Source: Microbacterium sp. Au-Mic1
GTDB lineage: Bacteria; Actinomycetota; Actinomycetes; Actinomycetales; Microbacteriaceae
Length of the DNA: 64,000 nt
Reading direction: 5' to 3'
NCBI RefSeq assembly: GCF_021341785.1
Contig: NZ_JAJTTF010000002.1
Location: 1 to 64,000 of the forward strand
Shown: positions 26,386 through 34,476 of the stretch, piece after piece
Layout: every line of letters begins with the position of its first letter
Position numbering within the stretch: position 1 is the stretch's first letter
The notes under the pieces: generated by a model
Told to the model about the DNA's origin: nothing
The model's database searches: none
What the model saw: the letters and a program-made list of their open reading frames with translations, nothing else
Program-made: the position numbers and the translations under genes

Positions 26386-27252
26386 GTCCAGGATCCGGCA
26401 GTGCGTCGTGAGCTCGCCGATCCCGTCGATGCCGACTGTCACGGTCGAGCGGTCGCGGAGGAAGATCTGCGGGTCGCGGGAGTAACCGGCACCGCCCGGG
26501 CTGCCGGTCGAGATCAGGGTTCCGGGACGGAGCGTGAGCGAGCGGGACAGGTGGGCGATGAGCGCGGAGACGGGGCGCACCATCTGCTCGGTCGAGGCGT
26601 CCTGCACCCTGTGACCGTCGACGACGGTCCAGATGTGCAGGTCCTGTGGATCGGGGATCTCGTCGGCGGTCACGACGACCGGCCCGGTGGGGGAGAAACC
26701 GTCGAACGACTTGCAGCGCGACCACTGCGCCTCGGCGAACTGGATGTCGCGCGCGGTGATGTCGTTGACGACGGTGTAGCCCCAGACGTGGTCCAGGGCG
26801 TCCTCGGCGGACACGTCCTTCGCAGCGGCGCCGATCACGACGCCGAGTTCGGCCTCGTAGTCCACGGACTCCGACAGCGCGCGCGGCCACGACGTGGTCT
26901 GCTCGTGGCCGGCCAGGGAGTTCGGCCACAGGGTGAACACCGTCGGTGCCGTGTCGGTCTTCAGCCCGAGCTCGCTCGAGTGCGCGGCGTAGTTGAGCCC
27001 GACGGCCAGGACGACCGGCGGAGCGAGGACCGCGGCGCTGTAGGCGAAGCCGTCCAGCGCGTGCACGGGAGCCTCGCCGCGGGCGTGCGCGTCGCGGACG
27101 GCGTCGAGAAGGACGTCGCCCCCTTCGATGAGCTGCTGGAGGGTGGCAGGGGCCGGATCCACGAGATCGGAGACGAGCGTCGCCCCGGCACCGTCGATGA
27201 CGGCGAGGGCGGGAAGGTCGGATTCGGGACGGCGCAGATGAGCGAACCGCAT
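26383..27252 (-). CDS. fumarylacetoacetate hydrolase (FAH) family protein
   Basis: 289 residues. The C-terminal FAH fold carries the metal ligands in VDYEAELGVVIG, the NDITARDIQ segment, and ISTGSPGGAGYSRDP. The family includes acylpyruvases and 2-keto-4-pentenoate or 2,4-diketo-acid hydrolases; substrate is not readable. TAGCGT sits 6 nt before the ATG (27264-27259), so it is probably leaderless. It is convergent with the LacI gene and divergent from the PrsW-type gene, so a link to sugar use is only positional. Confidence 0.88.
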   Translation of the reverse strand: MRFAHLRRPESDLPALAVIDGAGATLVSDLVDPAPATLQQLIEGGDVLLDAVRDAHARGEAPVHALDGFAYSAAVLAPPVVLAVGLNYAAHSSELGLKTDTAPTVFTLWPNSLAGHEQTTSWPRALSESVDYEAELGVVIGAAAKDVSAEDALDHVWGYTVVNDITARDIQFAEAQWSRCKSFDGFSPTGPVVVTADEIPDPQDLHIWTVVDGHRVQDASTEQMVRPVSALIAHLSRSLTLRPGTLISTGSPGGAGYSRDPQIFLRDRSTVTVGIDGIGELTTHCRILD

Positions 27253-27311
27253 GCCTCCACGCTACCGGGCGCTTCCGATGCCCTGCCGCGGCGAGCCTCT
27301 AGGCTTTGGGC

Positions 27312-28703
27312 ATGAGCTTTGGAGGACACGGCGATCCCGCCGCGCAGCGCCCTGCCTCGCGCCCGTCGACGCCCGCATCGACGCCGTACCAGCCGCCCTC
27401 CGCCGCGCAGACCTCGCCGCAGGTTCCGCAGCAGCCCGTGGGCGCGTACCAGCCGCCGCAGTTTGCTCAGCAGCCGCAGTACGTCCAGCCCCAGAACTAC
27501 CCGCAGACGGCATCGACGCCGATCGCGCCGGTCTACGGCTCGGTGCTCGCGCAGCGGCCGGAGCACCACGGCGCCGTCGCCTACGACGCGTACACGCCGC
27601 CCGCTCCCGTTCAGGCGGTGCCTGCTCTTCCCGTGCCGTCCGCGAAGGGGCGGCACGCCTCCGTGTGGGCCTTCGGCGCTCTCGGTTTCGTTCTTCTCGG
27701 TCTCATCGCCTACTTCGTGTGGGCGCTCGGCCCTGCGGCGTCGATGATCGGCATGGTCCTGGCGCTCGTCCCGCTGACGATCGTGTTCTTCGGCGTGTTC
27801 TTCATCGATCGATGGGAGCCGGAGCCGAAGTCGCTGGTCGCGTTCGCGATCGCCTGGGGCGCGATCGCCTCCGTGGGTCTCGCTCTCGCCGTCGACCTCT
27901 TGCTCACTCTGCTGTTCGGACAGCGCGGCGACGATCTGACGGCCGTGTTCCAGGCGCCGATGGTCGAGGAGACCGCGAAGGGCCTCGGCGTCTTCCTGAT
28001 CTTCGTGATGGCGCGTCGCAGTTTCGACGGCCCCATCGACGGGATCGTCTACGGCGCCCTGGTCGGCGCCGGATTCGCCTTCACCGAGAACATCCAGTAC
28101 TTCGCGATCAGCCTCATCGAGGGCGGGGCGCCCGATCTGACCGTCACGTTCGTGCTGCGCGGACTCATGTCGCCCTTCGCCCACGCGATGTTCACGTCGG
28201 TGACCGGCTTCGCGATCGGGCTCGCGGCGCGTCGCGGAGCTTCGGCGGGGCGTGCGCTCGGTTTCGGCGCGCTCGGACTGCTGGGCGCGATGGCACTGCA
28301 CGCGCTCTGGAACGGCTCTTCGATGATCGGCAACTTCTTCGTGCTCTATCTCGTGCTGCAGGTGCCGCTGTTCGTCGGCTTCATCATCGTGATCATCCTG
28401 CTGCGCAAGGAGGAGGCGCGGCTCACCTTTGCCCGGCTCAGCGACTACGCGACGGCGGGGTGGTTCACCCCGCAGGAGGTGTCGATGCTCGCGACGCCGG
28501 CAGGTCGTCGCGTCGGCCTGCAGTGGGCGTCGGGACTGCGGGGCGACCGCCGTCCGGTCATGCGCGGGTTCATCAAGGATGCGACCACCCTGGCGTCCGT
28601 ACGGCAGCGCATCATCACCGGACGGGATCCGCTGGCGACGCAGGACGAGCAGGTGCTGCTGCAGCGTACGCACGCGGCGCGCGAGGCCCTGCTCTCGGTC
28701 TGA
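27312..28703 (+). CDS. PrsW-family intramembrane metalloprotease
   Basis: 463 residues. A Pro/Gln-rich cytoplasmic N-terminus of about 110 residues precedes seven or eight membrane helices. PrsW motifs are present: Glu219-Glu220 in MVEETAKG, Glu259 in FTENIQYF, a His in FAHAMF and a His in LHALWN. In Bacillus, PrsW cleaves the anti-sigma factor RsiW; no RsiW-like target adjoins this gene. A cytoplasmic tail of about 100 residues follows. TAGGCT (27300-27305) is 6 nt before the ATG, so it is probably leaderless. Confidence 0.88.
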   Translation: MSFGGHGDPAAQRPASRPSTPASTPYQPPSAAQTSPQVPQQPVGAYQPPQFAQQPQYVQPQNYPQTASTPIAPVYGSVLAQRPEHHGAVAYDAYTPPAPVQAVPALPVPSAKGRHASVWAFGALGFVLLGLIAYFVWALGPAASMIGMVLALVPLTIVFFGVFFIDRWEPEPKSLVAFAIAWGAIASVGLALAVDLLLTLLFGQRGDDLTAVFQAPMVEETAKGLGVFLIFVMARRSFDGPIDGIVYGALVGAGFAFTENIQYFAISLIEGGAPDLTVTFVLRGLMSPFAHAMFTSVTGFAIGLAARRGASAGRALGFGALGLLGAMALHALWNGSSMIGNFFVLYLVLQVPLFVGFIIVIILLRKEEARLTFARLSDYATAGWFTPQEVSMLATPAGRRVGLQWASGLRGDRRPVMRGFIKDATTLASVRQRIITGRDPLATQDEQVLLQRTHAAREALLSV

Positions 28704-28714
28704 GGGCACGCGAG

Positions 28715-28794
28715 AGGTTTCGGCTCGCTCCGCTCGCTCAACCCTGCTACGCGAGGGCTCAAGTCCGCTACGCGGCCGTGAGCCCTCGCGTAGC
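28715..28794. repeat. GC-rich dispersed-repeat-like sequence and hairpin 1
   Basis: The stretch after the PrsW-type gene contains CTCGCTCCGCTCGCTCAACC, which resembles an intergenic repeat common in Microbacteriaceae. A perfect 16-bp inverted repeat (28746-28761 with 28779-28794) with a 17-nt loop follows; it may end PrsW-gene transcription. Confidence 0.55.
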
Positions 28795-28798
28795 AAGA

Positions 28799-28847
28799 CT
28801 CAGCGCCCGGTGCTGCGGCGATGCCTGCAAGTCCTCCGGGCGCTGAG
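28799..28847. terminator. hairpin 2 between the PrsW-type and FKBP genes
   Basis: Perfect 12-bp stem CTCAGCGCCCGG / CCGGGCGCTGAG (28799-28810 with 28836-28847) immediately after hairpin 1, followed by TTGATCTG. Two stacked inverted repeats in a 289-nt gap are unusual. The second may be a terminator or part of a dispersed repeat. Confidence 0.5.
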
Positions 28848-28957
28848 TTGATCTGAAGACAGGTTGCACCCGCGGCGCGGGGATGTCAAGGTTCGGGCGT
28901 CTCCGATCCTCGTCGAGGCACGCCGAGCACTGTTCGCCGTCGGCGCAGTGCCTCGCG

Positions 28958-28986
28958 TTGACCGGACCGAAACCGTCGGGTTGTAT
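28958..28986 (+). promoter_or_regulatory. leaderless promoter of the FKBP gene
   Basis: TTGACC (28958-28963) and TTGTAT (28981-28986) are 17 nt apart, and the ATG begins 7 nt after the -10. The expected transcription start coincides with the A of the ATG, and there is no Shine-Dalgarno sequence. Confidence 0.65.
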
Positions 28987-28992
28987 GGACGT

Positions 28993-29361
28993 ATGACTGA
29001 GCGCACCAAGCCCGAGTTCGACGCCCCCACCGGACCCGCTCCCACGGAGCTCGTGATCCGCGACATCATCGAGGGAACCGGCGACGAGGCGAAGCCCGGC
29101 GACACCGTGACTGTGCACTACGCCGGTGTCGAGCACGACACCGGCGAGGAGTTCGATTCCTCCTGGGGTCGCGGCGAGACCATCCAGTTCCCGCTGCGCG
29201 GCCTGATCCAGGGCTGGCAGGAGGGCATCCCGGGGATGAAGGTCGGTGGACGTCGTGAGCTGATCATCCCGCCGCGGCTCGCCTACGGACCTGCCGGATC
29301 CGGTCACTTCCTCGGGGGGAAGACCCTCATCTTCATCATCGACCTCATCGCCGTCGGCTGA
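28993..29361 (+). CDS. FKBP-type peptidyl-prolyl isomerase
   Basis: 122 residues and a single FKBP domain without a signal peptide, so cytoplasmic: VTVHYAGVEHDTGEEFDSSW, then QFPLRGLIQGWQEGIPGMKVGGRR, and IPPRLAYG. The ligand-pocket residues Tyr, Asp and Trp are in place. The upstream frame extends to 28864 but has no conservation, and the leaderless promoter fixes the ATG at 28993. It should assist folding of proline-containing proteins. Confidence 0.93.
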   Translation: MTERTKPEFDAPTGPAPTELVIRDIIEGTGDEAKPGDTVTVHYAGVEHDTGEEFDSSWGRGETIQFPLRGLIQGWQEGIPGMKVGGRRELIIPPRLAYGPAGSGHFLGGKTLIFIIDLIAVG

Positions 29362-29373
29362 CGAGAACGATCG

Positions 29374-29402
29374 CGAAGGCCCCGTCTCGGACGGGGCCTT
29401 CG
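29374..29402 (+). terminator. terminator after the FKBP gene
   Basis: Perfect 13-bp stem (29374-29386 with 29390-29402), TCG loop, 12 nt after the stop. Confidence 0.88.
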
Positions 29403-29446
29403 TCGTGTCGGGAAGACCTCGGAAAAAGTTGGGCAGACCGGGAATG

Positions 29447-29460
29447 CATTCAGGTGAATG
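29447..29460 (+). promoter_or_regulatory. MarR-type palindrome upstream of yceI
   Basis: CATTCAGGTGAATG is a perfect dyad except for its central GG. The same core, ATTCA-RG-TGAAT, recurs upstream of the CE1758-type monooxygenase at 53019-53032. The size and composition suit a MarR-family regulator, which is not encoded in the window. Confidence 0.6.
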
Positions 29461-29521
29461 TAAGTTGTACCGTGATGTCGCCGCAGGAGCGGTGGCCCAG
29501 AACTTCGTACGAGGAGCAGCA

Positions 29522-30070
29522 ATGAGCATCGACATCCCCGGCTACCGCAGCGGCACCTGGACCCTCGACCCCGCCCACAGCGAGGTCACCTTCAGCGTCC
29601 GCCACATGATGATCTCGAAGGTGCGCGGCACGTTCGGTGTCAAGAGCGCGACCCTGGTCGCCCCGGAGAACCCGCTCGAGGCGCGAGTCGAGGCGAGCGT
29701 CGACGTGACCTCGCTCGACACCGGCGACGCCGGCCGTAACGGCCACCTGATGTCGGCCGACTTCTTCGATGCCGAGAAGTACCCGACCATGGACTTCGTC
29801 TCCACCGGCGCGCGCGCCGAGGGCGGCGACCTGTTCGTCGACGGCGACCTGACCATCCACGGCGTCACCAAGCCGGTCACCTTCGAGCTCGACTTCGGCG
29901 GCTTCGGATCCGACCCGTACGGGAACTACAAGGCCGGCGCGTCCGCGAAGGCCGTCATCAACCGCGAGGACTTCGGCCTCACCTGGAACGCGGCGCTCGA
30001 GACCGGCGGCGTGCTCGTCGGCAAGGACGTCACGATCACGCTCGACCTGCAGGGCGCGCTGCAGGCGTAA
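29522..30070 (+). CDS. YceI-family protein
   Basis: 182 residues with the YceI lipocalin-like barrel: WTLDPAHSEVTFSVRHMMISKVRGTF at the start, then SLDTGDAGRNGHLMSADFFD and a closing VTITLDLQG strand. There is no signal peptide. YceI proteins bind isoprenoid or other amphiphilic ligands; the role here is unknown. GAGGAG lies 6-7 nt before the ATG. The MarR-type palindrome 60 nt upstream implies ligand-controlled expression shared with the 53 kb flavin genes. Confidence 0.92.
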   Translation: MSIDIPGYRSGTWTLDPAHSEVTFSVRHMMISKVRGTFGVKSATLVAPENPLEARVEASVDVTSLDTGDAGRNGHLMSADFFDAEKYPTMDFVSTGARAEGGDLFVDGDLTIHGVTKPVTFELDFGGFGSDPYGNYKAGASAKAVINREDFGLTWNAALETGGVLVGKDVTITLDLQGALQA

Positions 30071-30082
30071 TCCAGATCCATC

Positions 30083-30121
30083 CGAAGGGCGGGTGCCGCA
30101 TCGTGCGGCGCCCGCCCTTCG
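30083..30121. terminator. terminator between yceI and the AlkA-like gene
   Basis: An 18-bp stem with one G-U pair (30083-30100 with 30104-30121) and a TCG loop, placed between convergent genes and usable in both directions. Confidence 0.88.
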
Positions 30122-30148
30122 CGTGTAGAGGTGCTACACCGGCGCCGT

Positions 30149-31042
30149 TCACGCCGCAGGCCCATCGATGAGCCGGCTCCCGACCGCTCGCAGCGACACG
30201 GCTGCCCAAGTGCGGAACGGTCGCCAGGCTTCGGCGATCCGTCCCAGCTCGGCGTCGCCCGGCATGTGATCGAGGTCGTACAGCGTCTGGACCGCGGCGC
30301 GGGTGTGATCCTCCTGCGTGGACAGCACGTCGGCGAGCCCGCACGCGCGGATCACGATGAGCGCGCTGTAGAAAGGGCCGATACCGGGCAGACGTTGCAC
30401 GTCGAGCATCGCCTCCTCGGGCGTCATGCCGGCCAGCCGGTGCACGTCGAGCTGTCCGTCCAGCGCCGCGCGGGCGATCGCGTGCAGACGGGGGATCCGG
30501 TCCGCGGGCAGTCCGGGGAACTCCTCGACTCCCAGCAGCTGCTCGGGCAGCGGCAGAGCGGCTTCGTGCCGTCCCGAGAGCGCGAAGACCGTGCCGTGCT
30601 GCTCGGAAAGACGCCGGCGCAGTGCGATGCCCTGCCGTCGTGCACGGCGGGCGGAGAGGACCGCCCACACCGCGGCCTCGTACGGGCTGTAGAAGTTCGA
30701 CGGTCGGAAGCCCGGTGCCGCGGCGTGTACGCGCGCGAGCACCGGATCCGCAGCGCACACGGCCGCCCACGCGTCGCCGTCGTGGTCGGCCGAGACGACG
30801 CGGGCCACCTGCGCGGCGATCGCGTCGAGGTCGCCGTCGCCGTGTGCCGTCAGAGCGAGCGCGCCGTCCTGCTGGCGCACCTCGACGCCGACCTGGGCGT
30901 CGAGTGCATCGGTGCAGAACGCGAGCCGCATGACGCCGTCGAAGGCGGATTCGTCGCGATGGCCGAATCCCATGAGTGCGACCTCGCGGAGGTCGTACGG
31001 CCCGATCAGGGGCAGCGTGGTCGTGCGGATCGTGGTGCTCAT
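30149..31042 (-). CDS. AlkA-like DNA-3-methyladenine glycosylase (HhH-GPD)
   Basis: 297 residues. The C-terminal half carries the helix-hairpin-helix LPGIGPFYSALIVIRACG and the following acidic segment STQEDHTRAAV, where the HhH-GPD catalytic Asp is expected. The N-terminal half matches the AlkA-type TBP-like domain region. It would remove alkylated purines in base-excision repair. ATG 31042 is preferred; GTG 31057 would add five residues. It is convergent with yceI. Confidence 0.82.
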   Translation of the reverse strand: MSTTIRTTTLPLIGPYDLREVALMGFGHRDESAFDGVMRLAFCTDALDAQVGVEVRQQDGALALTAHGDGDLDAIAAQVARVVSADHDGDAWAAVCAADPVLARVHAAAPGFRPSNFYSPYEAAVWAVLSARRARRQGIALRRRLSEQHGTVFALSGRHEAALPLPEQLLGVEEFPGLPADRIPRLHAIARAALDGQLDVHRLAGMTPEEAMLDVQRLPGIGPFYSALIVIRACGLADVLSTQEDHTRAAVQTLYDLDHMPGDAELGRIAEAWRPFRTWAAVSLRAVGSRLIDGPAA

Positions 31043-31102
31043 CCCGCCAGTGTGCACCGGGCCGGCGACATCGGCGCCCTACGATCCGACGTGCTTCCGG
31101 CG

Positions 31103-31972
31103 TCAGCGCGGCAGCGTCAGCTCAGCCAAGCGCGCGGGGCCGGCGAACGCGTCGATCGCCGCGATCCTGTCCCCGCCGACGTCGAACGCCATCACCGACA
31201 CCGCGCGCCGGCCGACCATGACCACGACACCGGGGAGGCCGTCGACCAGCACCGGGAGGAGCACGGCGTCCGGGATGGCGAACATGAGCGCCTGGCCTGC
31301 GACGGCCGCACTGCCGCGCACGAGCGCCGTGGCGGAGAGCCCCTGCTCGATCCGCAGTTCGACCTCGGGGGAGAGCAGCGACACCAGGCGGTCGAAGTCG
31401 CCCGCGCGGGCGGCCGCGAAGAACGCCTCGACGACGGGACGTCGTTCCCGGGCGGGGCGGATGCCGACCATGTCGGCCGAGCGCACCCGGCGGCGCGCGC
31501 GGCTGGCCAGCTGCCGCACCGCATCGGGGGAGCGCTCGAGCAGCTCCGCGATCTGCTCGAAGGGCACGTCGAAGGAGTCGTGCAGCACGAACGCGACGCG
31601 CTCGGCGGGGGAGAGCCGTTCGTGCACGACCGTGAGTGCGGCGCCGACGGCCTCGGCCCGCTGTGCCTCGTTCGCAGGATCCGGTGCCCGCTCATCCGTC
31701 TCGATGACCGGACTCGTCGCTTCGTTGTCGAGCGGGATCTCGCCCCGCGACGCGCGAGAACGCAGCACGTTCAGGCAGGCGCGGGATGCGATCGTGGTCA
31801 ACCAGCCGCCGAGGTTCTGCACGTCGTCCGCGCCGGCTGCGGAAGCCCGCAACCACACGTCCTGCACGATGTCATCGGCCTCTGCGGTGGATCCGAGCAT
31901 GCGCTGCGCGAGCCGGCGCAGCCGCGGCCGGTGCTCCTCGAAGCGCCGGGCGAGGGAATTCTCGTCCGTCAT
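31103..31972 (-). CDS. sigJ: ECF41-type RNA polymerase sigma factor (SigJ-like)
   Basis: 289 residues: sigma2 (ADDIVQDVWLRA), sigma4 (LSPAERVAFVLHDSFDVPFEQIAELLERSPDAVRQ), then a C-terminal SnoaL-like domain of about 110 residues, the hallmark of ECF41. In this group the extension, not an anti-sigma factor, modulates activity, and the group is typically linked to carboxymuconolactone decarboxylase-like genes, as here. GGAGGAG precedes the ATG. An ECF41-like promoter on its own strand suggests autoregulation. Confidence 0.9.
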   Translation of the reverse strand: MTDENSLARRFEEHRPRLRRLAQRMLGSTAEADDIVQDVWLRASAAGADDVQNLGGWLTTIASRACLNVLRSRASRGEIPLDNEATSPVIETDERAPDPANEAQRAEAVGAALTVVHERLSPAERVAFVLHDSFDVPFEQIAELLERSPDAVRQLASRARRRVRSADMVGIRPARERRPVVEAFFAAARAGDFDRLVSLLSPEVELRIEQGLSATALVRGSAAVAGQALMFAIPDAVLLPVLVDGLPGVVVMVGRRAVSVMAFDVGGDRIAAIDAFAGPARLAELTLPR

Positions 31973-31998
31973 GTCACATCTCCTCCGGCCCGCGTGTC
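31972..31998 (+). promoter_or_regulatory. ECF41-like promoter toward the CMD-like gene
   Basis: TGTCACA (31972-31978), then 16 nt, then TGTC (31995-31998). The -35 element matches the ECF41 consensus; the -10 differs from CGTC by one base. It would drive the gene at 32058. Confidence 0.5.
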
Positions 31999-32031
31999 AT
32001 CAGAGTGACCGTCCGGATCGGGACGGCATCT

Positions 32032-32058
32032 GACGAGAAGAACGGGACGAGTCTGACA
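32032..32058 (-). promoter_or_regulatory. sigJ: ECF41-like promoter toward sigJ (autoregulation)
   Basis: On the minus strand TGTCAGA (32058-32052), 16 nt, CGTC (32035-32032). It overlaps the start codon of the divergent CMD-like gene and lies 60 nt before the sigJ ATG. Confidence 0.5.
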
Positions 32059-32552
32059 TGACCATCGACCAGACCATCGACACCACGGCCGCCGTCGCGA
32101 TCAAAGCGCGGATGCCGCATCCGGCGTTCCTGCTCGAGGGAGGCTTCGACGCTCTCACCGGACTCAGCAGGGTGGCGGGCTCGAGTGATCTGCCGGAGGA
32201 GCTGCTGCATCTCGTGCATCTGCGGGCCAGCCAGATCAACGGATGCAGCTGGTGCACGATCGAGCACTCCAAGGAGATGCGCGCCGACGGCGCCGGCGAC
32301 GAGCGGGTCTTCGGCGTCGCCGCCTGGCGTGAGGCGCCCCTGTTCACCGAGCGGGAGCGCGCGGCGCTCGCGCTCACCGAGGCCCTCACCCGGATCGCGG
32401 ACACGGCGGATCCGGTGCCCGACGCGCTGTGGGCCGAGGTGTCGGCCCAGTTCGACAAGCGGCAGCTGTCCGCGCTGATCCTGGCGATCAGCGCGATCAA
32501 CGTGTGGAACCGCATCAACGTGGCGATCCGCCAGCCCGCCGGACAGCGCTGA
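32058..32552 (+). CDS. carboxymuconolactone decarboxylase-like / AhpD-fold protein
   Basis: 164 residues with an AhpD-type redox motif Cys63-Ser-Trp-Cys66 followed by His70 (NGCSWCTIEHSKEMR). This suits an alkylhydroperoxidase-like or thiol-oxidoreductase role rather than a true decarboxylase. It is divergent from the ECF41 sigma gene, the standard ECF41 arrangement, so it is the probable main target. Its transcript would carry a leader of about 50 nt with a weak ribosome-binding site. Confidence 0.9.
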   Translation: MTIDQTIDTTAAVAIKARMPHPAFLLEGGFDALTGLSRVAGSSDLPEELLHLVHLRASQINGCSWCTIEHSKEMRADGAGDERVFGVAAWREAPLFTERERAALALTEALTRIADTADPVPDALWAEVSAQFDKRQLSALILAISAINVWNRINVAIRQPAGQR

Positions 32553-32559
32553 CGAGCCG

Positions 32560-32606
32560 GAGGATCCGCAGCCGTCGCCGACGGGCGCTCAGGGCTGCGG
32601 ATCCTC
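32560..32606. terminator. bidirectional terminator between the CMD-like and MFS genes
   Basis: Perfect 14-bp stem GAGGATCCGCAGCC and its complement (32560-32573 with 32593-32606). The right arm encodes the last residues of the MFS protein. Confidence 0.85.
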
Positions 32607-33875
32607 GGCGTCGTAGGCCCGGAAGCGCGGGCTCAGCCGTACGAACAGCGCCACGAGGCCGATCACGAGCAGCCCGCCCAGTAGCGGCGGGAACCACAGT
32701 GCGGTGAGCGAGGCCAGTGCCCCGGCGTAGAGCGCGCCGAGCCGCGGCCCGCCCGCGACGACGATGATGAACACGCCCTGCAGGCGACCGCGCATGGCGT
32801 CGGGCACGGCGGCCTGCATCATGGTGTTGCGGTAGATCGAGCTGACGTTGTCGGCTGCGCCCGAGAACGCCAGCGCGACGCAGCCGAGCGCGATCAGCAG
32901 CACGTTCGGCGAGCCCGCGGTCGCAGGCGAGCTCGGGAGCAGGGCGCCCGCGAGCAGCACCGCGCCGAACAGCGCGATCATCGAGCCATAGGCCTGCACG
33001 GCCCTGGCGATGCCGCGACCGTGCCACCGGTAGTGCACGATGCGGCCGGAGAACAGGCTCGAGAGGAACGTCCCGACCGCGACGGCCGCGGTGAGCAGGC
33101 CCGTGGTGACCGCACCACCGCCCAGGATCACGGTGCCGAGCGCAGGGAAGAGCGCCAGCGGCTGGCCGAAAGTCATGGCGCAGATGTCGAGGATGTACTG
33201 CATCCGGATGTTGCCGGCGCGCCGAAGGAAGCTCCAGCCGTCGACGAGCGAGGCGAGTCCTGGGCGCACGATCTCGCCCTCCGGCTTCAGTGCAGGCAGG
33301 GTCCACAACCCGAGGAACATGGACAGCATCAGGATGACGTCGATCGTGTAGGTCCAGCCGTAACCGGTGAGTGCGACGAGGACGCCGGCGAGGGCGGGGC
33401 CCGCCATCACGGTCATGCCGAATGCCACGCCGTTCAGCGCCGAGGCTGGCGCGAGCAGTTCGCGGGGGAGCAGCCGGGGCACGATCGCGGTGCGCGTGGC
33501 CATGCCGACGGAGTTCGCCGCGGCGATGATCATGCTCAGCGCGTAGAGCCACCAGATCGTCTCCCGGTGCGTCCAGGTGAGCGTCGCCAGCAGGGCGGTC
33601 GCGGCGAAGGTGATCACGGCGGCGATGAGTGCGACCCGTCGGCGGTCGAAGGCGTCTGCGAGCATGCCGCCGTAGAGACCCGCGAGGATCATCGGCACGA
33701 GGCCGGCGACGGCGATCATGGAGACGGCGAAGGTGCTCTGTGTGAGCTCGAACACGTGCAGCATGACGGTCACGACCGTGAGTTGTCCGCCGATGCCGCT
33801 GAGGGTGGACCCGATCCACATCCGGGCGAACGCCGGACTCCGCCGGAACGGGCTCAGGTCGATCAGGTGACTCAC
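32589..33875 (-). CDS. MFS transporter, enterobactin-exporter/MFS_3 type
   Basis: 428 residues, about 12 membrane helices, with MFS loop motifs such as GGMLADAFDRRRVAL between helices 2 and 3. The arrangement resembles the EntS-like MFS group, suggesting efflux of small molecules; substrate unknown. The frame runs upstream to 34019, but TACGCT (33887-33882) sits 6 nt before the GTG at 33875, which is therefore a probable leaderless start. It is convergent with the CMD-like gene. Confidence 0.85.
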   Translation of the reverse strand: MSHLIDLSPFRRSPAFARMWIGSTLSGIGGQLTVVTVMLHVFELTQSTFAVSMIAVAGLVPMILAGLYGGMLADAFDRRRVALIAAVITFAATALLATLTWTHRETIWWLYALSMIIAAANSVGMATRTAIVPRLLPRELLAPASALNGVAFGMTVMAGPALAGVLVALTGYGWTYTIDVILMLSMFLGLWTLPALKPEGEIVRPGLASLVDGWSFLRRAGNIRMQYILDICAMTFGQPLALFPALGTVILGGGAVTTGLLTAAVAVGTFLSSLFSGRIVHYRWHGRGIARAVQAYGSMIALFGAVLLAGALLPSSPATAGSPNVLLIALGCVALAFSGAADNVSSIYRNTMMQAAVPDAMRGRLQGVFIIVVAGGPRLGALYAGALASLTALWFPPLLGGLLVIGLVALFVRLSPRFRAYDAEDPQP

Positions 33876-33942
33876 CCATCGAGCGTACTGGCGGAGCGAC
33901 GGGTCGGGATCCGGCGCGGCGCGCGGCGCCGCCCGGTGCTGA

Positions 33943-34007
33943 TAGACTTGTGCGGTTGCCGTTCGATCGGCCGCGGATAAAGAGAGCCCACGCATCAGGC
34001 GTCGGGC
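33943..34007 (+). ncRNA. rpsO leader: promoter -10 and candidate S15-binding hairpin
   Basis: TAGACT (33943-33948) is the likely -10. In the leader, GCCC-ACGC-ATCAG-GCGT-C-GGGC (33986-34007) folds into a compact hairpin just before the ribosome-binding site GAGGAAGGGG. Autoregulatory S15 leaders are known in actinobacteria, and this position fits one. The fold was found by eye only. Confidence 0.45.
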
Positions 34008-34037
34008 ACCGCGCAGCAAAGAGGAAGGGGATCACCT

Positions 34038-34307
34038 ATGGCACTGGAAGCAGACGTCAAGAAGGCGATCATCGAAGAGTACGCGACGCACCCCGGTGAC
34101 ACCGGATCCCCCGAGGTGCAGGTTGCCATGCTGACGCAGCGCATCAAGGACCTCACCGAGCACCTCAAGGAGCACAAGCACGACCACCACTCGCGTCGTG
34201 GCCTGTTCCTGCTCGTCGGTCAGCGCCGTCGTCTGCTCGGCTACCTCCAGGACGTCGACATCAACCGCTACCGGTCGTTGATCGAGCGTCTCGGACTCCG
34301 CCGCTAA
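34038..34307 (+). CDS. rpsO: 30S ribosomal protein S15
   Basis: 89 residues, the normal length. Features include [44 protein letters not shown] and the terminal [13 protein letters not shown]15 binds 16S rRNA helices 20-22 early in 30S assembly. It has a strong ribosome-binding site and a leader hairpin that may allow autoregulation. In many genomes rpsO follows truB-ribF; here they are 25 kb apart. Confidence 0.98.
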   Translation: MALEADVKKAIIEEYATHPGDTGSPEVQVAMLTQRIKDLTEHLKEHKHDHHSRRGLFLLVGQRRRLLGYLQDVDINRYRSLIERLGLRR

Positions 34308-34348
34308 GCAGCAGCGCAGCCAGCGTACAATCGCGCGAAACATTCTTG

Positions 34349-34382
34349 CGAGGCCCGTCCCACGGTGTGGGGGCGGGCCTCG
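34349..34382 (+). terminator. rpsO: terminator after rpsO
   Basis: A 9-bp stem CGAGGCCCG / CGGGCCTCG at 34349-34382, extended by a CCCAC/GTGGG inner stem, and followed by ACCTTTGT. Confidence 0.82.
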
Positions 34383-34395
34383 ACCTTTGTCCCCC

Positions 34396-34452
34396 TTGTC
34401 CGGAGGCATGCTTTCCTGTAGGAAAGTGAGATGAGCTTTCCTGGTGGAAAGC
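34396..34452 (+). promoter_or_regulatory. promoter with twin CTTTCC-N4-GGAAAG operators
   Basis: Two palindromes, CTTTCCTGTAGGAAAG (34411-34426) and CTTTCCTGGTGGAAAG (34436-34451; arms extend one base each side), lie 25 bp apart. TTGTCC (34396-34401) and TAGGAA (34419-34424), 17 nt apart, form a candidate promoter whose -10 is inside the first palindrome. The small winged-helix protein at the end of the operon is the obvious candidate binder. Confidence 0.72.
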
Positions 34453-34476
34453 GAACGAACGGATCGAGGGGGAACC

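Noticed and set aside
30131..32008. 625-codon plus-strand frame opposite the glycosylase and sigma genes
   Set aside because: It is a shadow of two well-supported minus-strand genes, has low-complexity His/Arg composition, and has no start signal.
32058..32552. True 4-carboxymuconolactone decarboxylase of the beta-ketoadipate pathway
   Set aside because: The CxxC-x3-His motif indicates AhpD-type redox chemistry and no other pathway genes are nearby.
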